64,000 bases of DNA, taken from assembly GCA_019279435.1 (NCBI GenBank), contig JAAALK010000081.1, forward strand, positions 52,319,318-52,383,317. The letters are read 5' to 3'. The DNA comes from Zizania palustris (lineage: Eukaryota > Streptophyta > Magnoliopsida > Poales > Poaceae). Below the pieces are notes generated by a model. It worked only from the letters and a program-made list of their open reading frames with translations, was not told the DNA's origin and ran no database searches. Shown one piece after another: positions 24,801 to 33,423 of this stretch (positions are counted from its first letter, which is position 1; each line of letters starts with the position of its first letter). The translations under genes and the position numbers were made by a program.

Positions 24801-27800
24801 GTTTTGTTGGATTTGATGACTCATCTTGTTTTATTCAGGATCGTCGAAGCGGGATTGTGATTGGGACTGGCCATCGCCGTAGAGGTGCCCCTAGCCTCTA
24901 TGTTTTGGACACCTTGAGGCTTCCTTCTTCCGCTGCTTCTACCGCTCAGGTGTCATCCGTTGCATCGGCACCTACCTCTTCCTTCGCCAAGTGGCATCAT
25001 CGTCTTGGTCATCTATGTGGGTCTCGGTTATCTACATTAATAAATAAAGGTTGTTTAGGTCCTACATCTATTGAGTCTAGTTTTCATTGTAAGGGTTGCA
25101 AGCTTGGCAAACAGATACAACTTTCATATCCCTCTAGTACTTCCTACTCTGCTAGACCTTTTGATCTTGTTCATTCCGATGTATGGGGTCCTGCCCCCTT
25201 TGTTACAAAGGGTGGTCATAAGTTTTATGTCATTTTTATTGATGATCATTCTCAATATACTTGGATTTATTTTATGAAACATCGTTCTCAATTGCGTTCC
25301 ATTTACCAGTCTTTTGCTCGCATGGTTCATACTCAGTTCTCTACCTCCATTAAAATTTTTCGCTCTGACTCTGGTGGTGAGTATTTATCTGATTCTTTTC
25401 GCCAGTTCTTGACCGCTGAAGGCACCCTTGCTCAGCTCTCATGTCCTGGTGCCCATGCTCAGAATGGTGTTGCTGAACACAAACATCGCCATCTCATAGA
25501 GACTGCTCGCACCCTTCTGATTGCCTCTTTTGTTCCTTCGCATTTCTGGGGCGAAGCTGCTTCCACTGCTGTTTATCTCATTAACCGACAACCTTCATCC
25601 AAACTGTCTGGCAAGAGCCCCGGTGAAGTCCTTTTCGGTACTCCTCCTAGGTATGATCATCTCCGGGTGTTTGGGTGTACGTGCTATGTTCTGCTTGCAC
25701 CTCGTGAGCGAACTAAGTTGACAGCCCAATCCATTGAGTGTGTTTTTCTAGGATATAGTCCTGAGCATAAGGATTATCATTGTTATGATCCTTCTTCTCG
25801 TCGCATACGTATCTCTCGTGATGTGACTTTTGATGAGAATTGTCCCTTCTTTTATAACCAGTCTACCCAGTCATCCTATTCTCCCACAGAGTCCACATCG
25901 TTTATGTGTCTCCCTCCACCCAACGATCCTTCCCCACCCACCACAGTTGCACCTCCACATTCTAAACCACCCATCATACATGTTTACACTCGTCGTCCCA
26001 CTAATCCCATAGTCTCCATCGAATCCTAACTCGGCCAGTCCTAATGTACTTGTTTCTGATGATTCTAACATACTTGATGAGTCACATGCTATCTCTGACG
26101 AGTCACAGGTTGGTTCGAGATACAATCTACGAGATCGTGCTACTATTGAGCCTCCTGACAGGTTCGGTTTCCCATGTGTAAGTGCCATCGTTGATGAGCC
26201 ATCCACTTATCAAGAAGCTTCTAGTAGTCCGGAATGGCAACTTGCTATGTCTGAAGAGCTTGCTGCCCTGGATCGTACTGGCTACTTATCATCTTACCGA
26301 TACTGCTCAAGAGTGGTATTTTCATTATGAGAAGAATCATTAACCTCCTGGTTGGGAAACTTTTAAATCAATCTACCATGTACGGTTCAAACCGGCCGTA
26401 CGAAGTAACCCCTTATGAGAGCTCAAGAAATTGGTTCAAATTGGAACTGTGGAAGCATATATTGAAAAAAAATTACCTCTTGCTAGCTGTGTGGAGGATT
26501 GTCTCGCTGAACGACAGCAAGTTCAGCTATTTATTGGAGGTTTACAGGAGGATATTGGCATGGGCGTTGAGTTGTAGCGACCCACTAATCTGCAGGAGGC
26601 TATGAGCTTGGCAAAGGCTTATGAAAACAGGGCCCTAAGGTTGAAAAGTGGCAGTCGAACAATAGGCAACAATTTTTCACAAGTCAACTCAATACAGGTA
26701 GTGTCAAGGGAGAATGGGGGAGACTCTAGATAGAATTGAGGGACTGTAGAATAATACTTCTCATTGCTTGTTGTTGCCTTAAGGGCTTACATCTTATTTA
26801 TAGTGCTAAATAGCTCTAATCATGGAAATACTAATCAAGGAATCTAATCATCTAATCATGGAAATACTAATCAAGGGAATCCAATCATCTAATCATGGAA
26901 ATACTAATCAAAGGAATCTAATCATCTAATCATGGAAATAATAATCAAGGGAATCCAATCATCTAATCATGGAAATACTAATCAAAGGATCCAATCTATA
27001 ACTACCAATTATAAACTTTAACCAATATAGCAACAAATCTACTAGGGTCAATCGGGCCTTGTGCAGGCTAGGGGCTGCGGCTGGCCCAAGCCAGTCGTGG
27101 CAGCCCATGACACCCCCCCTCCTTTGAAGACCAACTTGTCCTCGAGCTAGCAGAGTGGGCGAGGTACTGTCAACATCTTTTGATGCGGCAGACTAGAGAG
27201 GTTGTGCCAGGAAACCTTGTGACCCCCATGTCGTGAGGGTACTAACATCCCAAGTGATCAGTGCCAATGATGCAAGCCACTACGTTCCGAGCACCACGAC
27301 GTAGCTGGTCAGAGGGAGGGCGCAAAAGTCAGCCTCGAGTTTGAGGGGGTGTTAAGGGCCATATATCACCTATATATATACATCCACCTTAATGGTGTGA
27401 TTATGCTCTAATCTCAGGTTAGTCACACTATTAAGGCCCATATATCACCTATATATATGTTCACCTTAATGGTGTGATTATGCTCTAATCTCAAGTTAGT
27501 CACAGGAACACCTTCGCCATGTTCGAGCCATCCTCCACGCTCTAGCAACATCGACTCTTCGTCAAGCAGTCCAAATGTGCCTTCGGCGTCAACTTCATCG
27601 CCTACCTCAACCACATCATTTCCTCAGAAGGCGTGACAATGGACTCGACCAAGGTTCATACCATCTCTAACTGGCCCCAACCACGATCGGCACATGTTGT
27701 TTCTGGCTTCCTCGGCCTCGCTGGCTACTACAGCAAATTCGTCAAGGACTACGGCACGATTGCGGTACCCCTCACAACTCTCATGAAAAAGAACGGATTT

Positions 27801-30568
27801 CTTTGGAACGAGGTGGCCATATGAGCATTCCACGCCATCAAGGCGGCCATCACTTCCACCCCAATCCTCACCATGCCTGACTTCTCTAAGCAGTTCATCG
27901 TCAAGTGTGATGCCTCAACGTACGGCTTTGGGGCTGTCCTACTCCAAGACCAACACCCCATTGCATTCTTTAGTTGGTCGGTCGCTCGGCCCTCAACACC
28001 AATCCCTGGCCCCATATGAGAGGGAGATCGTCGGCCTCATCCATGCCATTCACCACTAGAGACCATACCTATGGGGTCAACGTTTCCTAGTACAAACCGA
28101 CCATTTCAGCCTCAAGTTCCTATTGGATCAGCGCTTGGCAAAAATACTGCAACATCATTGGGTGGGCAAGCTACTCGGCTTCAATTTCACTGTTGAGTAC
28201 AAGACAGGGTGCTCCAACACGGTGGCGGATGCCCTCTCCCGTCGTGACATAGAGGAGGCATCACTCCTCACCATCTCGGGACCTCGGTTCAACTTCATCA
28301 ACCATCTGCGTCAAGCTAACGACGCCGACCCAACATTGGTTGCTCTATGAGACGACGTATCGTCCTCACGGCATGCGACCCCTTAGTCCCTCCTCAACGG
28401 CATGGTCATGTATAACGGGCGGCTCTACATCCCACTGGCTTCCCCACTACTTTAGGGGCTCCTATCCGCCATCCATGAGGACAGCCACGAAGGTGTTCAA
28501 CACACGTTGCATCATATGCACCACGATTTCCACTCACCCAATCTCTATGTGGTGGTATAGGACCACATCCGAGCATGCACCACATGTCAACGTTACAAGT
28601 CTAAGCATCTCCATCATGTGGGCCTACTTATACCGTTGTTGGTTCCAACCTCATCGAGGCACTACCTCGAGAGGGCGTCAAATCGGTCCTTCACACGGTA
28701 GTGGACCTCTTCAGTAAGTACGGCCATTTTATCCCACTAGCTCATCTGTACTCGGCTGCATCAATGGTGCATGCCTTCTTTGTTGAGATTGTTCGGCTCA
28801 ATGGGATACCCAAGTCAATTGTCTTGGATAGGGACCCGATGTTCATCTCAATATTCTGGCGGCAACTTATGAAGCTCACAGGCGCAAAACTTCACATGAC
28901 CTTGGCCTTTCATCCTCAGTCCGAAGGTCAAATCGAGGCTGCCAATAAGGTATGTGATGTATCTTCGTTGTTTCATCGATGATCGCCCCCGCTAGTGGTT
29001 ACGATGGCTGCCCTAGGCCGAGTACGTCTACAACACTGCTTACCAGTCGACCCTCGAAGATACTCCCTTTCAAGTGGTCTATGGTTACGACCCCTCTTCC
29101 ATCCGTTATTAGGAGCCCGAGGAAACACGTGTGGCAGTGGTAGCAAAGAGGATGGCTGACTGAGATGAGTTCAGTTCATCGTCGTCATTCGCTATTGGCT
29201 CGAGCAGGCCCAAGCAGTCTACAAGTTCCACTACAACAAGGCTCATCGAGATGCCAGTTACTCCGTAGGCAACTGGGTATGGCTCCATCTCTGACAATGC
29301 ATGCCAATGTCTCTAAGTGCACCGACCAAAGGGAAGCTCTCCGCTCGCTTTTATGGGTTGTACCGCATCAGCGAGATCATCAACAACGTCGCCTATCGCC
29401 TTGAGCTTCCTAAGTCAGGGGATTTGCTATCCTAAATCAATTATCTGCCTTGGCCCTTAGCTAAATAAGTTAGGATATATTCAGGATATCTCTCTTTAAT
29501 ATTTCCTTCTATATGTCATTAGACTCTATATATTAAGATGTAAGCCCCTTGGGCAGAAAGAAGCAATAAGAAATCAATCTCCAATCTCTACCCCGTTTCT
29601 CTCAATCTTCCCTGTTCTCCACTATAGCTCAGCAAGGGGATCAACCCCGCGCTGGCTAACTCCGCGACTACGAACTATGCAGTCGAGGGCCTGCTACCGT
29701 AGGTGCCAACGCCCTTGACAGTCACCAAATTAGAAACCACCTTCAGTATAAATGTGCTGAAAAATTGGCATATCACTGCGCAGTTTAACAATTATGACGA
29801 TTGATAAAGTGATTGCTTTTCAAGTGTGGATGGTACTATGCTATTTCCAGAAACAAACAATTGTGTCGAGCATTATGTACATACCACCAACCCATGGGGC
29901 ACTGGCTAATAAGTCCTTACGTAATAGAATAAACGCACCAAATTTTTTCAGAAAAATGTCATTAATGAATTTGTAGAATCCCACAAGCATGTCTTTCTAA
30001 ATTGAATCCCTGTAATTGCAGAACATATTTAGCTTAAGCAACTCTCCAGCATACTATTGTCGGACACACAACTTCAAAGGTTTTGTGCAGTTCAGTTAAA
30101 CCTGAAGGAGACCACAGGGCCGACTTCCTCGCAAATCTGCACAAGCTGCTCCTCCGTTGCATCATAAGGAATGTTCCCAACTGCAATCAAATTCAAGATC
30201 CAACAAATGTGTGGTCAATCAAAAGCACATGAGCAGTAAACCCTAGACCAAACCAAACGTCAAATAGGGAGACACTAAGCCCCCAAATCTAACAGCGGGG
30301 AACAGATAAAATGTGCTTCCTTTTCCTCAGCAATCGGATCGACTAGACCCAAAACGAAGCAAAGCAAACCCACGACGAATCGACGGAAAGGAACCACCTT
30401 TGCTCGCTATCCCGTGTTCCCGACCAAACACAGCCACCAAATCAAACCCAAGGCCTCCACTGCGGAGCTCTGGATCGAAGACAGCGAGGGGGAAGGGAAG
30501 CAGCGGCGGGGGGGCAGGGCCGTACCGAAGACGCAGCGGTTCTGGGCGCCCGCCGGGGCGGTAGCCAT
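15850..30568 (-). CDS. CSTF64: cleavage stimulation factor 64-kDa subunit (CSTF64/CSTF2), ten exons
   Basis: Exons on the minus strand are 30568-30526, 30180-30102, 19931-19757, 18607-18574, 18465-18227, 18135-18058, 17268-17233, 17139-16702, 16431-16186 and 15981-15850. They sum to 1,500 nt (499 aa plus TAG), and every intron is GT-AG. An N-terminal RRM spans about residues 12-88, with RNP2 VFVGNI (13-18) and RNP1 KGYGFCEY (52-59). The hinge region (about 111-228) carries HQPVGLPSAI, RMSRHQLYEIMSELK and AQIMLGMMTPQM. A Pro/Ser/Gln-rich region (about 229-456) precedes the conserved C-terminal helix domain LTPEQLSSLPLEQQQQVIQL (within 457-499). In plants and animals the protein binds the GU-rich element downstream of poly(A) sites and partners CSTF77 in the nucleus. 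Exon 4 is only 34 nt and exon 7 only 36 nt. Intron 2 is swollen by retroelements. No lesion is seen. Confidence 0.93.
17409..17568. mobile_element. Stowaway-like MITE in CSTF64 intron 7
   Basis: The inverted ends are CTACTCTGTTTCAGAATATA and, on the other strand, TTCACTCCATTTTAGAATGT, both continuing into AAGTCATT. They are flanked by TA on both sides (17407-17408 and 17569-17570), as in Stowaway (Tc1/mariner-derived) elements. At 160 bp it is non-coding. It lies between exons 8 and 7 and does not touch splice sites. Confidence 0.75.
17748..17833. repeat. 43-bp tandem duplication in CSTF64 intron 7
   Basis: Two head-to-tail copies begin GAAAATTCATATGCATTTGG (17748 and 17791). They differ only at a few positions near their ends. 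This looks like a local replication or repair duplication. Confidence 0.75.
19932..20064 (-). other. CSTF64 intron 2, 3' remnant
   Basis: This segment lies between the exon 3 acceptor (TTGCAG ending at 19932) and the retroelement stack. A GC-rich patch at 20010-20060 is of unknown origin. Confidence 0.5.
20065..20194 (+). repeat. truncated gypsy 5' LTR
   Basis: It aligns with 29411-29544 and is cut at 20194 by the start of copia A (TGTTAGCGTG). Confidence 0.6.
20195..20351 (+). repeat. copia A 5' LTR with adjacent PBS
   Basis: It begins TG, ends CA and is followed at 20352 by TGGTATCAAGAG, the usual plant copia primer site resembling the initiator Met tRNA complement. No second copy is in the window. 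Confidence 0.7.
20422..21312 (+). pseudogene. copia A gag
   Basis: The likely start is the ATG at 20422 (MAGTPPAS). An Ala/Glu/Arg-rich, probably coiled-coil N-terminus (about 60 residues) precedes a UBN2-type copia gag: NYSRWREQFLLAV, then the WLAIKGHF and LSITEYCKCFKKMADDLADL segments. At about 21260 the reading shifts and the rest, including the nucleocapsid, is unreadable. Codon use is GC-rich, unlike the AT-rich copias elsewhere in the window. Confidence 0.75.
21313..21898 (+). pseudogene. copia A gag-protease linker, scrambled
   Basis: This is a Pro-rich, GC-rich stretch with open frames in several phases. By position it should hold the nucleocapsid and protease start, but I see no intact knuckle. 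Confidence 0.4.
21899..23143 (+). pseudogene. copia A protease C-part and integrase
   Basis: It reads the end of the protease (VLVSPQLINNLISVRQF), the GAG-pre-integrase LWHHRLSHPG (22253), the integrase core (HCDLWTSPIVS near 22430) and, in another frame, the NGKVER glutamate segment (near 22720). The C-terminal part has LRVFGCKCYPNL (22921). At least three frame changes (about 22300, 22580 and 22700) break it. Copia B enters right after the segment following DETNFPF. Confidence 0.75.
23144..23273 (+). repeat. copia B 5' LTR plus PBS
   Basis: This is a 130-bp repeat, TG...CA, with TA-dinucleotide runs. It is followed by TGGTATCAAGAGC. It is longer than the 3' copies because of extra GGCCCATATAT units. 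Confidence 0.75.
23693..26029 (+). pseudogene. copia B gag-protease-integrase, open frame lacking RT
   Basis: The frame is open from 23348 to 26029; the ATG at 23693 is the likely start because MTQSSAIAIPIKLDGHNYRE matches a copia Gag N-terminus, and the sequence before it is low-complexity Arg/Ser/Pro. Gag runs to a CCHC knuckle (CDHCKKTGHRSENC, near 24411). The protease box is WVLDSGASFHVT (near 24571). Then follow GAG-pre-integrase WHHRLGH (24990), integrase HSDVWGP (25173), DSGGEYLSD and NGVAEHKHR, all catalytic regions being readable. It ends at a stop at 26027 before RT. About 779 residues could still be translated, but the enzyme set is incomplete. Confidence 0.8.
26030..26290 (+). pseudogene. 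copia B linker and start of RT
   Basis: Past the stop, a shifted frame reads SRYNLRDRATIEPPDRFGF and then EWQLAMSEELAALDRTG, the usual approach to copia RT. It ends abruptly near 26290. Confidence 0.6.
26291..26701 (+). pseudogene. gypsy gag fragment
   Basis: The segment reads LTDTAQEWYFHYEKNH, then FKSIYHVRF and, across frame changes, the segment around VQLFIGGLQEDIG: a Ty3/gypsy gag (retrotransposon capsid) core. It is joined directly to copia sequence on the left and to an inverted LTR on the right. It may be part of the surrounding plus-strand gypsy element. Confidence 0.65.
26702..27112 (-). repeat. inverted gypsy 3' LTR
   Basis: On the minus strand it runs from TGTCATGGGC at 27112 to ...CCTTGACA at 26702 (411 bp, TG...CA). 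A purine tract (GGAGGGGGGG) and gypsy pol tail precede it at 27113 and above. A TATA box (CTATAAATAAG) lies near 26800. U3 contains the tandem repeat at 26818-26998. Confidence 0.7.
26818..26998. repeat. five tandem copies of a 36-37 bp unit in the LTR U3
   Basis: The unit begins AATCATGGAAATACTAATCA. Copies alternate between AAGGAATCTAATCATCT-like and AGGGAATCCAATCATCT-like tails, suggesting a dimeric higher-order repeat; the fifth is shortened. They lie just upstream (minus strand) of the LTR TATA box, where enhancer repeats commonly sit. Confidence 0.8.
27113..27324 (-). pseudogene. gypsy pol tail preceding the inverted LTR
   Basis: On the minus strand the LEDKLVFKGGG-type ending, common to grass gypsy polyproteins, runs into the purine tract at 27113-27122. 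The more upstream part is out of frame. Confidence 0.5.
27350..27504 (+). repeat. two tandem copia B 3' LTR copies
   Basis: Copy 1 is 27350-27427 (TGTTAAGGGCC...GTTAGTCACA) and copy 2 is 27428-27504 (starting CTATTAAGGCCC, first bases altered, ending GTTAGTCACA). They differ by a few bases and a short gap. Both lack the extra repeats of the 5' LTR. Confidence 0.75.
27505..29410 (+). pseudogene. gypsy pol: RT end, RNase H, integrase
   Basis: It starts inside RT (HRLFVKQSKCAFGV near 27547, then FLGLAGYYSKFVKDYG near 27709). RNase H follows (VKCDASTYGFGAVLLQ near 27901; VADALSRRD near 28222). The integrase zinc-finger region is near 28490-28610, the core with DLFSKYGHFIPL near 28703 and DRDPMFIS near 28833, and the HPQSEGQIEAANK glutamate segment near 28910. 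It ends at AYRLELP (29390) and joins the LTR, so the C-terminal tail is missing. Frequent frame changes and stops. This is the only pol part of the intronic gypsy element. Confidence 0.75.
29411..29719 (+). repeat. gypsy 3' LTR
   Basis: The first 130 bp match 20065-20194. It continues with a TATATATTAAGATGTAAGCC region and ends near CCCTTGACA at 29719. The pol frame runs straight into it. Confidence 0.6.
29720..30101 (-). other. CSTF64 intron 2, 5' remnant
   Basis: This is unique AT-rich intron sequence up to the exon 2 donor (CAG/GTTTAA at 30101). No elements were recognised. Confidence 0.6.
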
Positions 30569-30825
30569 GCTCAGAAGAGGTCGCCGGCTGCAGGGTGTTG
30601 GCGGCGGGGCAGCAGCATCGGCGGCCGGCGCGCGCGCGCGTTCTGGAGGGACCGGGACCGAGGGAGTTCGAGGAGGGCGCGGCGATAGCGTGATAGTATT
30701 TTTGCTATTTCCGGCGGCCGGCGAGCCAAGCTCTCGATGTGCTTTGCATTGGTGGTCACCGGTGGTTCATAAAAGGGAGATTCGATATTACTATTCCACA
30801 TTTAACTGATACTAGTCAGTACACA
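30569..30825 (-). promoter_or_regulatory. CSTF64 5' UTR and core promoter region
   Basis: GC-rich sequence (30571-30720, including a CGCGCGCGC run) lies directly upstream of the ATG on the minus strand. No TATA box is obvious, as is common for housekeeping genes. The transcription start is unknown. Confidence 0.4.
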
Positions 30826-31200
30826 TCTTAACTATATTAAAGCGGGGACTTACTCGTCCGTCCGCTGGCTCCCTTCCCGCAGCGCTCTCACTTCCCATAA
30901 AAAACCAATCAAAACTTATACCCAAAAAAACCGGTGCAACCACCCAAAAAAACCGGTGCAACCGCCCGGTCAAACCGCAGGTGCGCTCAAGGTGCCCCGC
31001 CCCCTGTGCATGCATGCGCAGGTTTCATTGCGTGAGAAGAAAAGAGGAAAAGAAAAAAAGAATAAGAATAAAAAAGAAAATAAAAAACTAGAAAAAGAAA
31101 ATTGTATTTATATTTCAGTCTTTTAATTTATGTATTTTGCGCGGAAATAAAAAACTATTATAAAATAAGATTTTGTTGCAAAGCACAGGCCTATGACTAG
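30826..31200 (+). mobile_element. non-autonomous Helitron-like element upstream of CSTF64
   Basis: The 5' end is TCTTAACTATATTAAAGCGG (TC start). The 3' end is GTTGCAAAGCACAGGCCTATGACTAG (shown in two parts: GTTGCAAAGCACAGGC, then CTATGACTAG), which ends in CTAG like grass Helitrons. The flanks are A (30825) and T (31201), the expected AT target without duplication. At 375 bp it has no coding capacity. A purine-rich and then AT-rich middle is present. The usual subterminal hairpin is weak. Confidence 0.55.
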
Positions 31201-32824
31201 TACTTTATAATGAAGCTTATTCTTAATCTTAAACACTTTTTAAGAGCACGCTATTTATTTAAATGCAAATATGATTTGTAATGAATTAAATCTTAAATCA
31301 TCATAATGTGTTGCGATCAAGTTATCTTCTAGTACACAAGGTTTATATGATCGGCTCATAACAATCTTTAGAATTGTTATATGTGACAAAACAGTAGACA
31401 CTAACGGAGATAATACCTGATAGGAAAACAGAACTGAGACACAAAATCAAAGTGAGATTACAAATAACACAAAGTTGAAACTAAAGAAATCCCATATTAT
31501 AATGGATTTACCCAAAAAAACTAGAATAATTGCAACCATAAATTTCAATGCGATAGCATTGCAAATTGAAAGAAAACATACTCATTAACTGTAGAAGATA
31601 GAAAAACAAAATATGGACAAGTAAAGACTTAACAATCAACAATGGAATAGCAGCTTCATCAATGACAAGGGTTCAACTTGAGAAGGGTTTTCATGATCTT
31701 GTGGCTTCACATACTGTGAACATTAAAAATGATTGAATCAGAATAATTAATATTAAACAAACCAATGTTCAATGCAGCTAGTAAGCTACTAAATTACGTT
31801 TGGCAAACAAAAAGACAACACGTTATAAATAAATTATCAAGTATGAACCTTAATATAAATTATCAATAAAAACCAAACATACTGTAATAATAGATCAAAT
31901 ACAACAGGAAAGCTCTATAATCATATTTCTTAAGAGCTCTTTTGGAACACAAGAATTTTATAGTATTTTCGCAAGAATTATACTAAATCCTCCAAAATTC
32001 CTTTGAAAAAACTTCGTTCCAAATGAGCCCTAAGGGATAACCAACAATAGGAAGCCAAAAAACTTCAAATCATGATAAGAAATATTTGTAACTCATGCAA
32101 ATAAAAATACCGGGATTGATCAATTTAAGATCAATAATGATACAATGATGACGTGGGAGAGGTATAAGATATGAAACATAATATAGATTATAGATGATTA
32201 TTCGCGCATCCAATTTTTATATCAATGACTTGATATAGATTATAGATGATTATTCACGCATCCAATTTTTGTATCAACGACTTGTTGCCTTACTATTTAA
32301 TCTCTTGTACATAGTGTAAAAGGTGTACATGTCCAAATTCATGGCTAAGCTATTCAGCTTCAATTTAAAGGTAGTCGTAACTATTCCACAGTTAAAGCCA
32401 TTTCTACCGCATAAAACAATGTCCAAAGTGCTTGGTTTTATTGCATTGTTTCGACAAATGATTCCAACAGTAAATTAGTGTAGATTGAGATGGCTATCAG
32501 GGAGCATGACTAAGCCAAGTCCATGTCAGATCACAGATGTAAAATGCAGTGCGAAGAAATTCACATACCAAACAATAGTACCTAAGATGGTCGCAAACAC
32601 AACCGGAAAACTCAAGATGTAAGCTAAAATGTGTTATAAAAATGTTCTTGGTAGGAAGAGTGTACTGCATACGTGAGTTTAATATTTCTCCACCGTACAG
32701 TGTTTCTGAAACAGCGAGCTTGCCATTTAAAACGAACTGTATTTCCTTGCATATTTGCAGTCTTGTCGACCAATAGTATCAACAAACGATCACCTCTTTC
32801 AAGTAATTAATTAATATTATCAAC
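31201..32824. other. AT-rich intergenic region
   Basis: No genes or element termini were recognised apart from the 52-bp duplication listed separately. Confidence 0.5.
32181..32284. repeat. 52-bp tandem duplication
   Basis: Two adjacent copies start ATATAGATTATAGATGATTA (32181 and 32233). They differ at about three positions, all transitions or one A/G-type change. Confidence 0.8.
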
Positions 32825-33360
32825 TGTTGAGGGAAATACTTCCATCCACGTGGTAAATAGGAGGCTTTTTCGGAGGCTCCATTCGAAGGGTAAAAGGAGC
32901 TGAAGCTTCACTCCTCAGACATGCAGACGATCGACAAGGCTCCGCTGAAAAGAGTTTTTCTGGAGGGTCGCAGGCCGAAGGGTCCAGCGAGGTTTCGGCT
33001 AAGGAGAACTCCCCGAAGGGTCCCCTCCCAAAGGGGCGCCGTTAGGACGAATTGGACATCTGCTTTATCCAAGTGTTCACACGACCTTTTACCTTTTTAG
33101 CCCTACGGAGGTCAAAGAATAGTGTCATCTACGACGGTTGTAACTAGAGGGTAAAATGGTCTTTTCATTGTATATTTTTGCCTATAAATACCCCTTTTTA
33201 CTGAGGTATAGGCATCGAATCAAGAGATAATCAATAGACACTTCGAATTGTCCTCGACTATTATCCTACTCGGAGGCCTGGAACAGTGCACAAACAATCA
33301 TCTCATTTAATAACCCTTTGTGGTTATTTAAACATGTTAGTGTAATCTTTTATGCCAATA
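32825..33360 (+). repeat. 5' LTR of the Tat element
   Basis: It begins TGTTGAGGG and ends near CCAATA (a decayed CA end) just before the PBS. A TATA box CCTATAAATACCCC is at about 33181-33194. CGAAGGGTC-type words recur in U3. The partner LTR is outside the window. Confidence 0.7.
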
Positions 33361-33361
33361 G

Positions 33362-33377
33362 TTGGCGCCGTCCGTGG
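33362..33377 (+). promoter_or_regulatory. primer-binding site of the Tat element
   Basis: TTGGCGCCGTCCGTGG is the conserved PBS form of grass Tat/RIRE2-like elements, two bases after the LTR end. Confidence 0.7.
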
Positions 33378-33423
33378 AGACCATAGTACAAAAACTACAG
33401 TCTCTACCGATCCTTTCCCGAAG

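Larger units (their letters stand above)
23144..27504 (+). mobile_element. copia B, inserted in copia A; RT/RNase H replaced by gypsy pieces
   Basis: The 5' LTR (23144-23273) starts TGTTAAGGCCC and is followed by PBS TGGTATCAAGAGC (23274). Gag, protease and integrase are open in one frame. The start of RT is visible to about 26285 (EELAALDRTG) and is then replaced by gypsy gag and an inverted gypsy LTR plus tail. The copia 3' end resumes at about 27325 with a purine tract (GAGGGGG) and two tandem LTR copies (27350-27427 and 27428-27504). No matching target duplication is visible, in line with later rearrangement. Confidence 0.75.
20065..29719 (+). mobile_element. Ty3/gypsy element in CSTF64 intron 2, interrupted and rearranged
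   Basis: The two flanks share about 130 bp: TCAGGGG-GATTTGCTATCC, TTATCTGCC, AAATAAGTTAGGATATATTC and TCTATATATTAAGATGT at 20069-20194 recur at 29415-29544. These are read as the 5' and 3' LTRs of one plus-strand element whose pol is at 27505-29410. Between them copia A, copia B and an inverted gypsy LTR are lodged, and the rest of the gypsy interior is lost or scrambled. It is antisense to CSTF64. A perfect target duplication was not found (GTCCC at 20059 and GTCAC at 29720 are close), so the boundaries are provisional. Confidence 0.65.

Noticed and set aside
30414..30809. 131-codon plus-strand frame in the CSTF64 5' region
   Set aside because: It overlaps exon 1 and the GC-rich 5' UTR on the opposite strand; no domain.
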